Assembly (NCBI GenBank): GCA_949298065.1
Contig: CASFUZ010000002.1
Span: forward strand, 1-64,000
Origin: an uncultured Pseudomonadota bacterium
GTDB lineage: Bacteria; Pseudomonadota; Alphaproteobacteria; RF32; CAG-239
Reading direction: 5' to 3'
DNA length: 64,000 nucleotides
Part shown: one piece after another, positions 45,686-55,178 of the stretch
How the letters are laid out: each line of letters starts with the position of its first letter
Numbering within the stretch: position 1 is the stretch's first letter
Position numbers and translations under genes: made by a program
The notes under the pieces: generated by a model
The model's input: only the letters and a program-made list of their open reading frames with translations
Told to the model about the DNA's origin: nothing
Databases searched by the model: none

Positions 45686-46978
45686 TTAACGCTCTGCCTG
45701 CCGGAGATGTAAAAACTTTTCCGGCTTCTGATATATTAAATTAGGGTACTTTGCCCGTTCCAAATCTTGATTATAATATTCGTTCAAGATTTGCAAAAAT
45801 CTTGGGCTTTCCATACCGTTAAACTTCTGCGGGCGCGGACGAATAACATTCAAATCCAGCAAACCTCTGTTAATACCACCAAGATTCTGTGTGTTTTTCA
45901 AAATCATTTTGGTCATCATCTGCTGCCCGTTCATCCAATGTCCGGCATTGGCAACAGCATCAACATAATTGTTCATTGTCTGTTCACTAAATCTCTTACG
46001 CCTTGTAAAGCTTGTCATAAAAGAAAACTTCATCAGCTCTTTTCCGGCATCGCTTTTATAAAAACCATACTGTTGCGCATAATCAATTTGTGCAAAATAT
46101 TGCGGAGCTTTATCAATCAGCATTGCCACAGCATCAAAATCCCCGTTATGAAGCAGTTCTTCACCTTTCAGAGCCTTTGCCAATCGTTGATTAAGCATTG
46201 TGATGGCTTTAATAAACTTCGGTGCAGAAAGTTTTTCTTCGGCATAAATCTCGGCGCAAATCTTATCTAAAGATGGTTCACCCGTGCGTGGACATTCATA
46301 AACCGCTGTTTTTTGCCTCTCAAGCGTTTGGCGCAAAACATCAATAACAGTCGCATTAACATACTTTTTTTGCGAAAAAGGAGCCGCAAAATCGTCTCTT
46401 ATTTCCAGAGTATGCGGTTTGTCATAAAGCGCCAAATTCAACCAATTACTTTCTCTGTATGTTTCATCAAACAACGTATAAGGCAACTTATTTTCATAAA
46501 TTTCTATCGGCTTGCTTTCATCAACAATATAATGCCCGTCTTTGTTATAATAAAAAAAGTTCCCGTAATATTTGGCAAATATACCGGCTTCTTCATACAA
46601 TCTCTCATCCACCCAAAACTTATCAGGCTCTTTTTCGGAAAACTCTGCCAACCACCTCATTCGCTCCAGCTCGGCTTTGGTCGGTTTTGAAGTATCACGA
46701 CTTAAATCTTCTTGTCTCTTCTTGGTAAAGCAAACATACGGATAATCATAAGCAATATTATCTACACGCTCAATTAACTCATCTTTATTATGCGTTTCAT
46801 AATAGCGAACAAAAGCCTGCATAATCTCTTCTGCAGCACCAAAATCGCCATGTATCATATTGCGCATTGTCTCTCCATCACGCATAGCTTTGCTCATAAA
46901 CAAAGCATTCAGCCGCTTCGGAGACCAAAAACGCTTTCCGATTTCGTCTGCAATATCTTGAATCAAAATTTCGGGCAT
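45686..46978 (-). CDS. Large hypothetical protein
   Basis: A 430-residue protein of no family I recognise. It is predicted mostly helical and soluble, rich in aromatic and charged residues (KFWVDERLYEEAGIFAKYYG), without signal peptide or membrane segment. Its stop codon is directly adjacent to the truA stop (45685/45686), so the two convergent genes have no terminator between them. It is probably a real gene given its length and steady codon use. Confidence 0.7.
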   Translation of the reverse strand: MPEILIQDIADEIGKRFWSPKRLNALFMSKAMRDGETMRNMIHGDFGAAEEIMQAFVRYYETHNKDELIERVDNIAYDYPYVCFTKKRQEDLSRDTSKPTKAELERMRWLAEFSEKEPDKFWVDERLYEEAGIFAKYYGNFFYYNKDGHYIVDESKPIEIYENKLPYTLFDETYRESNWLNLALYDKPHTLEIRDDFAAPFSQKKYVNATVIDVLRQTLERQKTAVYECPRTGEPSLDKICAEIYAEEKLSAPKFIKAITMLNQRLAKALKGEELLHNGDFDAVAMLIDKAPQYFAQIDYAQQYGFYKSDAGKELMKFSFMTSFTRRKRFSEQTMNNYVDAVANAGHWMNGQQMMTKMILKNTQNLGGINRGLLDLNVIRPRPQKFNGMESPRFLQILNEYYNQDLERAKYPNLIYQKPEKFLHLRQAER

Positions 46979-47048
46979 AAAAAACTCTGTAAAAAATCAA
47001 CCAAACTGCGCTGATTTTACGCTTTTAGACAAAATTTGTCAATAACAA

Positions 47049-47600
47049 TTAAAAAGATTCTTCTTCCAAGATTTTTTGTGCTACATCATATGAAAAACCG
47101 GCACGCACAATTGTTCCCAAATCCTTTTGGCGATTTTCTTTCCGACTATCTTCATCAGGGCGAAAAGGCCCGATTCTCTTTTTCTTTGCCAAACGCAAAG
47201 CTGAGGCATATTCATCATATTCTTGTTCCTCAAGTAAAGAATCAATTGTCGTTTCATCAACACCTTTGAGCTGCAATTTTCCTTTAATATAGCGCACAGA
47301 CTTTCCGGCCGCCAAATAATCTTTGATTTTCATTTCGGCAAAACGCGCATCATCCACATAACCATACCCTTCAAACTGGGTAACGATTTCCTCAATCCAG
47401 TCAACGGCTTCTTGTTTGTTCCATTCAGGATTTTGGTAAGCATAGTCATGCACACGCCGCATCAACACAGACTTTAGATTCTCTGAGGAGGTCTCAAAAC
47501 GCTGCAAATAATACAAAGCAATATTTTTAAGCCGCTGTTTGGTAATTTTCTTTGCGACACGCTGCCTTTTTGGTTTATCGTCTTCTTCCGCCACTTGCAA
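47049..47600 (-). CDS. recX: Regulatory protein RecX
   Basis: A protein of about 183 residues that binds RecA filaments and limits recombination. The three-helix repeats are visible, including ALYYLQRFETSSENLKSVLM with RRVHD following, and FEGYGYVDDARFAEMKIKDY. The C-terminal third (FRPDEDSRKENRQKDLG) is basic, as in alphaproteobacterial RecX. The start is TTG at 47600 or the GTG two codons later. GAGGAAA lies upstream. recA is not next to it. Confidence 0.88.
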   Translation of the reverse strand: MQVAEEDDKPKRQRVAKKITKQRLKNIALYYLQRFETSSENLKSVLMRRVHDYAYQNPEWNKQEAVDWIEEIVTQFEGYGYVDDARFAEMKIKDYLAAGKSVRYIKGKLQLKGVDETTIDSLLEEQEYDEYASALRLAKKKRIGPFRPDEDSRKENRQKDLGTIVRAGFSYDVAQKILEEESF

Positions 47601-47660
47601 ATTTCCTCAAAAAACATTACATAAAACAAAGACTAAAAACATTATACAAAGGAAAAATCA

Positions 47661-48581
47661 TTGGTTAATAAAAATTTTGATAATTGTGCATCCTTTCATA
47701 TAGAGGATGGCGCTTTTATGGGACGCTTAGTTCGCTTAGACGAAGTTGTAAACACGATCATAAGCAAACACAGCTACCCGCAAAATGTTTCTGCTGTTGT
47801 TGCCGAAAGCACAGCTTTGGGCGCTTTGCTTGCCAGCGCTTTGAAATATGATGGCCTCTTCACACTCCAAACCAAAAGCAACGGGCCTGTTTCTATGGTT
47901 GTCGTTGATGTAACTTCAGACGGCGCTATTAGAGCCTGCGCAAATTTTGATGAAGAACGTATCAAAAAAGCCCAAGAACTCCGCAAAACCGAAGGCGAGA
48001 TAGAAGCTGCGCCGCATTGGCTAGGCGAAGGATATTTGGCTTTCACGGTTGACCAAGGCAAAGACACCGACCTTTATCAAGGCGTTGTTGACCTTCAGGG
48101 TAAAAATTTAACCGAATGCGCTTTGCGTTATTTCAAACAATCCGAGCAGATTGAGACGGCTTTGCAGCTTTTCTTGCACATACCGAGCAATGAAAATGAC
48201 CGATGGAAAGCCGCCGGAATCTTACTGCAAAAGCTCCCCGAAACCGGAGGTAAGGTTAACGAGGATATTGATATGTCCGAGGCATGGAACGAAGCCGTAA
48301 CTTTTATGCAAAGCCTAACCGCTGATGAAGTTTTTGATGACAAATTGAGTTCCGCCGAGCTCTTGCATCGCTTATATCACTCCAGCAAATTATCCATCAC
48401 CAAAAACAAAGACTATCGCTTTGGTTGCCGTTGCAATAGAGAAAAATTGCTCAATACCTTGTCCTCTTTCAGTGAAGAAGAAATAAACAATCTGGTAGAC
48501 AAACAAAACCAAATTGCCGCCACTTGCAACTTCTGCTCTGAAAAATATGTTTTTGACAAAGGCGAGCTGATAAAGCATTAA
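47661..48581 (+). CDS. hslO: Redox-regulated chaperone Hsp33
   Basis: A 306-residue holdase chaperone switched on by oxidation and unfolding. The zinc-binding cysteines are in GCRCNREK and ATCNFCSEKY near the C-terminus, the usual CxC and CxxC pair. The start is TTG with AAGGA upstream. A clear terminator follows at 48612. Confidence 0.95.
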   Translation: MVNKNFDNCASFHIEDGAFMGRLVRLDEVVNTIISKHSYPQNVSAVVAESTALGALLASALKYDGLFTLQTKSNGPVSMVVVDVTSDGAIRACANFDEERIKKAQELRKTEGEIEAAPHWLGEGYLAFTVDQGKDTDLYQGVVDLQGKNLTECALRYFKQSEQIETALQLFLHIPSNENDRWKAAGILLQKLPETGGKVNEDIDMSEAWNEAVTFMQSLTADEVFDDKLSSAELLHRLYHSSKLSITKNKDYRFGCRCNREKLLNTLSSFSEEEINNLVDKQNQIAATCNFCSEKYVFDKGELIKH

Positions 48582-48611
48582 ACTTATATTAATTAATATC
48601 TCATATTCTAT

Positions 48612-48643
48612 AAAGGCTCTTAAAATGTTTAGGAGCCTTTATT
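48612..48643 (+). terminator. Terminator after hslO
   Basis: AAAGGCTC (48612-48619) pairs with GAGCCTTT (48633-48640), with a further TAAA/TTTA match inside, followed by ATT. Confidence 0.8.
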
Positions 48644-48670
48644 CGTACAATAAGAACAGGTTTTAGAAAG

Positions 48671-49282
48671 ATGATTAAATTTAGAAAAATTTCCGCTTTT
48701 TTGGTTGCTTTAATACTGATGGCGGGCTGTGCAAATACCTATGAAGCAGAACCGAGACGCTATCAGGAACCACGTTTCACGGAAGAAACTCCCATTGACC
48801 TAAAAGTAAACCGTGTTGAAGTTATTTCCGAATTTACCCCGACATTCACCCGCCCGAATGTTGAGCATCTTTTTCCCATTTCCATTGAAAAAACCGCTCG
48901 TCTTTGGGCAAAAGACCGCCTGAAAGCAACAGATTTTTCTTCCGACAAAATTGCCGAGTTCATTATCAAAGACGCAAGCGTAACCGAAGAAATTGAAAAA
49001 TCAGAAAAAGTCTTTTACAAAGACCGCATCAAATATCGCGCAACCCTGTATGTTGTCATCAAAGTAACTGACCCCAAGAGCTTATCCAGTGCCGAAACCT
49101 CCATTGAAGCTTGGCGCGAGCTTGCCATTCCGGCTGATACCGATATTGAGGAAAAAGAAAGATATTGGAACGGTATGGTTTACAAACTCTTTGACGAGTT
49201 CAACAAACGCATGGAACAAAACATCTACCAATACTTAAATATGTATGTAGAAAACAACAACGTTATTCAAGAATACAACTAA
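48671..49282 (+). CDS. Lipoprotein of unknown function
   Basis: A 203-residue lipoprotein: signal MIKFRKISAFLVALILMAGC with lipobox Cys20. The mature part has alternating strands and helices (LKVNRVEVISEFTPTF, RATLYVVIKVTDPKS) and ends in a helix followed by Asn-rich residues. It resembles small alphaproteobacterial envelope lipoproteins, but I cannot give it a name. Its stop overlaps the convergent apaG stop by 4 bp. Confidence 0.75.
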   Translation: MIKFRKISAFLVALILMAGCANTYEAEPRRYQEPRFTEETPIDLKVNRVEVISEFTPTFTRPNVEHLFPISIEKTARLWAKDRLKATDFSSDKIAEFIIKDASVTEEIEKSEKVFYKDRIKYRATLYVVIKVTDPKSLSSAETSIEAWRELAIPADTDIEEKERYWNGMVYKLFDEFNKRMEQNIYQYLNMYVENNNVIQEYN

Positions 49283-49689
49283 TTCAAGGTCATATAACCT
49301 TTTCCGGCAGAAAGCGAGAATGTAGGAATCTTAATTTCCTTCACCGTTTTCTGCCCGTCTTCTTTAATTCTGCAGCTTCCGTAAAACACGGCATCAGAAG
49401 CATTCAATGGCATTGTAGAACTAAATTCAAAATATTCACCCGGCTCAAGCTCCGGTAGTTCGCCTTTAAAACCGGCAGAATCATCACAAAACCGATTCCC
49501 CAAACTGTCCGTAACATTCCAGTTCTTACCTAAGAGCTGAATTTTCTTAGCCGAATTATTTTCAATCCGAAGATAATACCCCCACAAAAACTCTTGCGCC
49601 GGGCGATTCTCTTCTACCAAAACCGGACAAGCCGAAACCACAATATCATCGGTTTGGGAGGTAACATATTCCGGCTCTTCAAACATCAT
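49279..49689 (-). CDS. apaG: ApaG domain protein
   Basis: A 136-residue protein with the immunoglobulin-like ApaG fold. The motifs YYLRIENNSAKKIQLLGKNW, ELEPGEYFEFSSTMPLN and FYGSCRI fit the family. ApaG is linked to diadenosine tetraphosphate and divalent-metal phenotypes in enterobacteria, but the activity is not defined. The start could be the first or second Met. Confidence 0.9.
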   Translation of the reverse strand: MMFEEPEYVTSQTDDIVVSACPVLVEENRPAQEFLWGYYLRIENNSAKKIQLLGKNWNVTDSLGNRFCDDSAGFKGELPELEPGEYFEFSSTMPLNASDAVFYGSCRIKEDGQKTVKEIKIPTFSLSAGKGYMTLN

Positions 49690-49869
49690 TTTTTCCTTAA
49701 AAAAATTAACTTATAATTAACTTTTAAAGAACCAAGTTTTGATTCGCAACGGCGCTTTTCGCTTGTTCACAGCATTATACACAACAAAATAAAATCCGCA
49801 TTTTCCGCTTGCCAATATCTTTTAACCAAAGCTTCTCGGAGTCCACAAAACAAAGCTTTGGAGTCGCCA

Positions 49870-49903
49870 AAAAAAAGGCCTCCGAACAAGGAAGCCTTTT
49901 TTA
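49870..49903 (-). terminator. Terminator after carD
   Basis: AAAGGC pairs with GCCTTT, with a TCC/GGA match inside the loop. A residues on the left give the minus-strand T tract. Further left (49826-49861) CCAAAGCT and AGCTTTGG form another hairpin of unknown role. Confidence 0.75.
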
Positions 49904-49922
49904 TAAAAACAAATTTTGTTGC

Positions 49923-50429
49923 TTATTTTGCTAAAATATCCAGCAATTTTTTTGTTGCATCTGCGGAAGAAATATTTTCGCAAACAGCAACCTCGTTTGC
50001 CAAGCGGTCCAAAGCCTGCTCATAAATCTGTCTTTCGCTGTAAGACTGCTCAGCCAGATTTTCACTACGATACAAATCACGCACAACTTCGGCAATAGCC
50101 ACCGGATTACCGGAGTTAATTTTATTCTCATATTCCTGAGCACGACGAGACCACATAATCTTTTTGACCTTTGCTTTGCCTTTCAAAACGCTCAAAGCAT
50201 CGTTCATCGTATCGGCTGAAGAGATTTTGCGCAGCCCGATATTTTCAGCCTTTGCCATCGGAATCCGCAAAGTCATCTTGTCTTTGTCAAAATTAACAAC
50301 AATCAGCTCCAACTCCGAACCGGCAATTTTTTGCTTGGCAATATCGGCAATTTTGCCAACGCCGTGAGCAGGATAAACGACAAACTCACCGGAATTGAAC
50401 GCAATAGATGAAGAACCTTTTTTAATCAT
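49923..50429 (-). CDS. carD: CarD-family RNA polymerase-binding regulator
   Basis: A protein of about 168 residues. The N-terminal Tudor-like RNAP-interacting domain contains FVVYPAHGVGKIADIAKQ, and the helical C-terminal domain has VKKIMWSRRAQEYENKINSG and VVRDLYRSENLAEQSYSERQ. CarD/CdnL binds RNAP beta and stabilises open complexes at growth-related promoters. I chose the Met at 50429 (AGGAAC upstream) over one six codons earlier. Confidence 0.94.
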   Translation of the reverse strand: MIKKGSSSIAFNSGEFVVYPAHGVGKIADIAKQKIAGSELELIVVNFDKDKMTLRIPMAKAENIGLRKISSADTMNDALSVLKGKAKVKKIMWSRRAQEYENKINSGNPVAIAEVVRDLYRSENLAEQSYSERQIYEQALDRLANEVAVCENISSADATKKLLDILAK

Positions 50430-50593
50430 AAACTTGTTCCTATTCATTTTTTAATGATTGGTAAGACGGCCCATCAAGAGCCTCAAGACGCACATACCAT
50501 ACCACATTTTTTGACTCAATTCCACCCCTAAAATGAAAATTTTGTCAAAAAAAATTTAAAAGCTTGAAAAATCCATGAAAAATTTAGACAAGA

Positions 50594-51070
50594 TTAGCCT
50601 TCAACCTTTGGGAAAGCGTCAGTTTGGCGCAAACATTCACCTACGACCATTACTGCCGAAACAGCTACATTAATAGACCGTGCATTTTGATTCATCGGAA
50701 TCAGCAATCTGGCATCTGCCATCTGGTGCACTTCTTCCGGCACACCGGCCGATTCTCTGCCCATCAGAATAATATCATTTTTTTGAAACTCAAATTCCGT
50801 ATAAGGCTTGCTGGCATGTGTCGTCAATAAAACAATACGACCATATTCTTCGGGATGTTCTTGGCGATATTGCAAAAAATCCGCCCAAGAATTATGCCGC
50901 CGATAAGACACCATCTCCAAATAATCCATACCGGCACGCCGCATAGCTTTTTCATTAAAAATAAAGCCGCAAGGCTCAATAATATCCAAAGGGACATCCA
51001 AACAAGCTCCGAGTCTGAGCAAAGTCCCCGTATTTTGGGGAATATCCGGCTGAAACAACGCCAAACGCAT
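50594..51070 (-). CDS. trmL: tRNA (cytidine/uridine-34-2'-O)-methyltransferase TrmL
   Basis: A 158-residue SPOUT-fold methyltransferase that modifies the wobble base of tRNA-Leu. Motifs PDIPQNTGTLLRLGACLDV at the start, LMGRESAGVPEEVH and the knot motif NARSINVAVSAVMVVGE are present. Length is normal. It is a single gene between carD and an unknown gene. Confidence 0.95.
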   Translation of the reverse strand: MRLALFQPDIPQNTGTLLRLGACLDVPLDIIEPCGFIFNEKAMRRAGMDYLEMVSYRRHNSWADFLQYRQEHPEEYGRIVLLTTHASKPYTEFEFQKNDIILMGRESAGVPEEVHQMADARLLIPMNQNARSINVAVSAVMVVGECLRQTDAFPKVEG

Positions 51071-51142
51071 CTTCTTTTTCTCCTAATTTTTTCTTTTTTG
51101 ATACTCTGATTCAAACACTTATGCAAGCCTTTTAAAACACTT

Positions 51143-51170
51143 AGAGGGATGTCTAAAGACACCCCTCTTT
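51143..51170 (-). terminator. Terminator-like hairpin after the 51185 gene
   Basis: AGAGGGATGTCT (51143-51154) pairs with AGACACCCCTCT (51157-51168) apart from one mismatch. The T tract on the minus strand is weak (TAAGTGTTTT). Confidence 0.55.
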
Positions 51171-51184
51171 GATAAAAGAATTTT

Positions 51185-51694
51185 TCAGAACCTGCCCCTA
51201 CGATAATAGAGGTCAATAATTCCGTTCAATGTCCGGCTCTTCTCAAGCAAGGACACCGGCGGATAATAAGGAGAATGACTACCTTTCAATCCCAGAGCCA
51301 AGGCTTTATATACCTTATTGACTTTAAGGAAATAGCGCGTTTGAGCTGAAAGATACGCATTTCCTTCACCCTCCGGACGCAACTCCACATAGAGATCGTC
51401 ATCCAAAGTTAAGGTTTCATCGCCGGTTACATCGCGGATAATTTGCAAACCTTTAGCAAAAAAAGTTTTCTTTTTCTCTTCTTCTTTCTCCACATAGTTT
51501 GCAAAATCTGCCACTGTTATTAATCCTTGAGTAGAGGATATCCGCAAATCCGGCAGCACAGCCCGCAGCAATTGCTTAAAGTCTTCCCTCTTTTGCGGAA
51601 AAACTGAATAATGCAATACACTGCTTTCTGTACTCTTGATTCCTGTTAATTTTTCAAATTCGCTAGAGACCAGCTTTTCTATTCTTTCACACAT
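51185..51694 (-). CDS. Hypothetical protein with acyl-carrier-like features
   Basis: A 169-residue protein. Its first 70 residues recall the acyl carrier fold: an amphipathic helix (IEKLVSSEFEKLTGIKSTES), then a second helix, and the typical end ITVADFANYVEKE. The phosphopantetheine Ser of a DSL motif is absent, so carrier function is unlikely. A second weakly similar segment follows (VTGDETLTLDDDLYVEL). The leader is AT-rich with no Shine-Dalgarno sequence. The similarity is tentative and the function unknown. Confidence 0.55.
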   Translation of the reverse strand: MCERIEKLVSSEFEKLTGIKSTESSVLHYSVFPQKREDFKQLLRAVLPDLRISSTQGLITVADFANYVEKEEEKKKTFFAKGLQIIRDVTGDETLTLDDDLYVELRPEGEGNAYLSAQTRYFLKVNKVYKALALGLKGSHSPYYPPVSLLEKSRTLNGIIDLYYRRGRF

Positions 51695-51776
51695 AATAAA
51701 AAATTTTTAAATTACACAATAGATATTTATTTTGCCCTTGAAATACCACAATATTTTAATTACGTCAACTTTTTTG

Positions 51777-51806
51777 TCAAAAAAAAGAGGCCGCAGCCCC
51801 TTTTCT
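51777..51806 (-). terminator. Terminator after ychF
   Basis: AAGAGGC (51785-51791) pairs with GCCCCTT (51796-51802) with one mismatch, and an A run on the left gives the minus-strand T tract. Confidence 0.65.
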
Positions 51807-51830
51807 TCAAACTGAATATCTGTTTTTCTT

Positions 51831-52943
51831 TTATACATTAAACAAGAACAACATCACATCGCCGTCTTGCACAACATATTCTTTGCCCTCTGAACGCATT
51901 TTTCCGGCTTCTTTGCAGGCTTGCTCACCGCCAAGCGTGATATAATCATTATAAGAGATTGTCTCGGCACGAATAAATCCGCGCTCAAAATCCGAGTGAA
52001 TAATACCGGCACATTGCGGTGCTTTAGAGCCTTTCAGAAAGGTCCAAGCGCGCACCTCTTTCGGTCCGCAAGTAAAATATGTCTGCAAACCGAGCAGCTC
52101 ATATCCGGCTTTAATAATTTTAGACAATCCGGTTTCATCCAAACCAAGCGCCGACAAAAACTCTTTCTTTTCTTCTTCGCTGTCCAACTGCGCAACCTCT
52201 GATTCTATAGCAGCCGATATAATAACCGCCTTTGCGCCTTCAGCTTCAGCTTTAGCAAAAACTTTCTTGGAAAAATCATTACCGCTTGCAGCAGAATCTT
52301 CATCCACATTACAAACATACAACACCGGTTTAGAAGTCAGGAGTTGCAACATCTTATATTCTTTGTAGGCATCCTTATTTTCTTTGGAAGGAGCAGCCGA
52401 GCGTGCGGGTTTTCCCTCACGTAAAGCCTTAATAATCGGCTCCATCACCTCAACCTTGAGCTTTGCGTCTTTATCCCCGCCGGTTTTGGCTTTCTTGGCC
52501 AACTGGTCAAAGCGTTTTTCCAAAGAATCCAAGTCAGCAATCATCAACTCTGTTTCAACAATCTCCGCATCCCGAATAGGGTCTACCGAACCTTCCACAT
52601 GCGTAATATTATCATCTTCAAAACAGCGCAACACATGGATAATCGCATCTACTTCACGAATATTTGCCAAGAACTGGTTGCCTAAACCCTCGCCTTTGGA
52701 AGCACCTTTTACCAAACCGGCAATATCCACAAACTCAAGCTGAGTCGGCGTAACGGTTTTGGGTTTAACCAAGTCTGCAAGCTTGTCCAAGCGTTCATCC
52801 GGCACGGCGACACGCCCTGTATTTGGCTCAATTGTACAAAACGGAAAATTCGCAGCCTGAGCTGCGATTGTCTGGGTCAAAGCATTAAACAAAGTAGATT
52901 TTCCCACATTCGGCAAACCCACAATACCGCAATTAAATCCCAT
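51831..52943 (-). CDS. ychF: Ribosome-binding ATPase YchF
   Basis: A 370-residue Obg-family P-loop protein, close to the usual 363 residues. The G1 motif [15 protein letters not shown] starts the protein, and [20 protein letters not shown] (G3) is near residue 70. The G4 position reads NVDE in place of NKxD, which explains the ATP preference of this family. The C-terminal TGS domain contains [20 protein letters not shown]. It is monocistronic. Confidence 0.97.
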   Translation of the reverse strand: MGFNCGIVGLPNVGKSTLFNALTQTIAAQAANFPFCTIEPNTGRVAVPDERLDKLADLVKPKTVTPTQLEFVDIAGLVKGASKGEGLGNQFLANIREVDAIIHVLRCFEDDNITHVEGSVDPIRDAEIVETELMIADLDSLEKRFDQLAKKAKTGGDKDAKLKVEVMEPIIKALREGKPARSAAPSKENKDAYKEYKMLQLLTSKPVLYVCNVDEDSAASGNDFSKKVFAKAEAEGAKAVIISAAIESEVAQLDSEEEKKEFLSALGLDETGLSKIIKAGYELLGLQTYFTCGPKEVRAWTFLKGSKAPQCAGIIHSDFERGFIRAETISYNDYITLGGEQACKEAGKMRSEGKEYVVQDGDVMLFLFNV

Positions 52944-53020
52944 AATTCAAAAACTCCCAAATTCTAAAAAACTTGCTCTTCTTATACTCAAAAGATTCTT
53001 CAGTTGCAAGGCTTAAAGAC

Positions 53021-53995
53021 CTATTTTTTCGGCTTATTTAACAAATATATACCCAAAATCCGCACCACTCCTTTTTTAAGGTCAAAAGTAAACAACCAAT
53101 GCCTGATTTTACGATTTCTTTGCTTGCGCAAAACATCTTTAAGCCCGAATTTTTTAATATAATAACGCATCTTTTTGGTAAACTCTTTGCGAGAGATGAT
53201 AATATCATTTGCACTGCAAAAAAAGTTCATATTTCTATCCAAGATTCTTTTAGGACTCAATCCGTCAGCCGCACATTTTTCTGCAGCACTTTCAATGGTC
53301 TTAAAGACATCAAAATACATATCCGTATTCTTATTGCTTGAACCGGTAATTGAGTTTGCAAAAAGCCTATGATGGTACAAAATCTCATCCACAAAAGAGA
53401 TTCTGGTTGCATATTCATTCAAAAAGATATGAAACAAAACATCATCAAACTTATTCTCATTTTCGGCAAACATCAGATGATGTTTTTTGATAATCTCCAA
53501 TCTGACCAGCTTTGCCCAAGGTGCAAAAAACACATTTGCCATCTTGTTGCGCATAGCATCATCCATATCAAAAACTTCCGCGTCAAAATGCGGAGCAGGC
53601 AAATCATGAAATGCGCCTTCTTCCTCAACATATTCATCCGCATAACAAAAAGCCGCATCAGATTTATTTTTAACAATGGATTGATGAAGTTTTTTCAGCC
53701 AGTCTTTTTCAACCCAATCATCATGGTCCATAAAGATTACAAACTCACCCTGGGCCTGAGTCAAACCAAAGTTGCGGGACTTTCCGGGCCCTTGGTTAAA
53801 ATTATGAAAAACCGTAACCCGTTTGTCCTTTGCCGCCAATTCATCGCAAACATCAGCCGTTTCTTTTTTGGAACCGTCATCAACAATCAATAATTCAAAA
53901 TCCGCAAAACTCTGTGCCAAAACACTTTCAACCGCTTTGGTCAAATATTCTCTTTTAATATTATAAACCGGAAGGATAACCGAAATCTGTGGCAT
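53021..53995 (-). CDS. Family 2 glycosyltransferase
   Basis: A 324-residue GT-A fold transferase. The start SVILPVYNIKREYLTKAVES, the LLIVDDGS segment and the metal-binding FMDHDDWVEKDWL are typical of GT2. The C-terminal third is basic and may touch the membrane. It would add a sugar to a polysaccharide or lipid acceptor that cannot be inferred here. It stands alone between ychF and pth. Confidence 0.9.
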   Translation of the reverse strand: MPQISVILPVYNIKREYLTKAVESVLAQSFADFELLIVDDGSKKETADVCDELAAKDKRVTVFHNFNQGPGKSRNFGLTQAQGEFVIFMDHDDWVEKDWLKKLHQSIVKNKSDAAFCYADEYVEEEGAFHDLPAPHFDAEVFDMDDAMRNKMANVFFAPWAKLVRLEIIKKHHLMFAENENKFDDVLFHIFLNEYATRISFVDEILYHHRLFANSITGSSNKNTDMYFDVFKTIESAAEKCAADGLSPKRILDRNMNFFCSANDIIISRKEFTKKMRYYIKKFGLKDVLRKQRNRKIRHWLFTFDLKKGVVRILGIYLLNKPKK

Positions 53996-54064
53996 AACAA
54001 AAACTCCTCATCAAATATGCTCTAGCATACAAGGGTCAAACATTTATTACAAGCAAACAAAATT

Positions 54065-54646
54065 TTAATCAGCCGCCTTTTTCATCAACATTCCGATTTT
54101 GTTTGTAAAAGCGGCCATTCCATCCGCAAGCAAAATTCCAATATTTTCGCTGACCAGATTCAAATCTTTCAACAACAGCTCTTTATCTGCCTTTGAAAAA
54201 CGAGATAACACATGGTTAACGACCTCTTCGCCGCGACCGTTCGGATGCCCCACGCCGATACGAATACGATTATAATTTGGGCCGATATGCGCATCAATGC
54301 TTTTTAGACCGTTATGTCCGCCGGCACCACCACCGCATTTGGCTTTAATCTGCCCCGGTTGCAAGTCCATATCATCATGAATAACAATCACATTTTGCGG
54401 CAATATTTTATAAAAAGAGGCTGCTTTAACCACCGCGTTTCCGGAAAGATTCATAAAAGTTTGCGGCTTCAGGAGCAAAACTTTTTCCCCGTCAATCACA
54501 CCCTCGGCAACCAAGCCGTCAAACTTTGCCTTAAAAGGGGAAAAATTATATTTTTCTGCCAAACAATCCGCCGCCATAAAACCGACATTATGCCTTGTTT
54601 CGGCATATTCACTTCCCGGATTACCCAAACCCACAATCAAAAACAT
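54065..54646 (-). CDS. pth: Peptidyl-tRNA hydrolase
   Basis: A 193-residue enzyme that recycles peptidyl-tRNA released by stalled ribosomes. Family motifs: LIVGLGNPGSEYAETRHNVG with the catalytic His, LKPQTFMNLSGNAV, and VIHDDMDLQPGQIK followed by GGGAGGHNGLKSI. The ATG at 54646 has GAGG upstream. It follows rplY in the same direction, as in many bacteria. Confidence 0.97.
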   Translation of the reverse strand: MFLIVGLGNPGSEYAETRHNVGFMAADCLAEKYNFSPFKAKFDGLVAEGVIDGEKVLLLKPQTFMNLSGNAVVKAASFYKILPQNVIVIHDDMDLQPGQIKAKCGGGAGGHNGLKSIDAHIGPNYNRIRIGVGHPNGRGEEVVNHVLSRFSKADKELLLKDLNLVSENIGILLADGMAAFTNKIGMLMKKAAD

Positions 54647-54669
54647 CAAAACCTCAACCTAACATAAAA

Positions 54670-54716
54670 TTAAAGGGAGAAAACATCCTTAAAAATAATC
54701 GGATAATTTCTCCCTC
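54670..54716 (-). terminator. Hairpin terminator between rplY and pth
   Basis: GGGAGAAA (54675-54682) is exactly complementary to TTTCTCCC (54707-54714) around a 24-nt loop. TTTAATTTT follows on the minus strand. It would limit read-through from rplY into pth. Confidence 0.65.
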
Positions 54717-54740
54717 AACTGTTTCAAAAACAGATAAGAC

Positions 54741-55031
54741 TTATTTTCTCAAGAAGTCAACATGCAGCGGCGCATCAGAAACGGGATGGAACTGCACATC
54801 CTGACAGATAACTTTATGAGACTTGCCGTCAACAACAACTTCAATATCGGCATCATAGAAACCGAAAGTATCCAAAGCCTTAGTAACCTCAACAGGGTTC
54901 AAGCTGATGAGTTCCGGCTCTTTGTTTCCACCATAAATAACGGCAGGGATACGACCCTCACGACGACATGCACGAGCTGCCCCCTTACCTGCTTTCTCAC
55001 GCTTAACAGCATTAAAAGTAATATTTGTCAT
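54741..55031 (-). CDS. rplY: 50S ribosomal protein L25 (short form)
   Basis: A 96-residue 5S-rRNA-binding ribosomal protein. The start VKREKAGKGAARACRREGRI followed by PAVIYGG, and the end VQFHPVSDAPLHVDFLRK, fit L25. Most alphaproteobacterial L25 proteins are the long CTC/TL5 form of about 200 residues. This one ends after the L25 domain, like the enterobacterial protein, with a normal stop codon and terminator. Confidence 0.93.
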   Translation of the reverse strand: MTNITFNAVKREKAGKGAARACRREGRIPAVIYGGNKEPELISLNPVEVTKALDTFGFYDADIEVVVDGKSHKVICQDVQFHPVSDAPLHVDFLRK

Positions 55032-55141
55032 ATTAAAAATCCTTACTGAAAATTAATCACATTGCCGCGAGCCTCCAGGGGTGCCCGCCGACAAAAAGAC
55101 TCATACAACTTTCTTTTCTATATTTCAAGGACTTTTTAAAA

Positions 55142-55178
55142 CAAAAAGGGGTTCGGATTACTCCGAACCTCTCTGTTT
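55142..55178 (-). terminator. Terminator overlapping a gene end
   Basis: GGTTCGG (55150-55156) pairs with CCGAACC (55163-55169), with AAAAA (minus-strand T) on the left. The stop codon of the 55158 gene lies in the loop, so the last codons form one arm of the stem. Confidence 0.85.
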
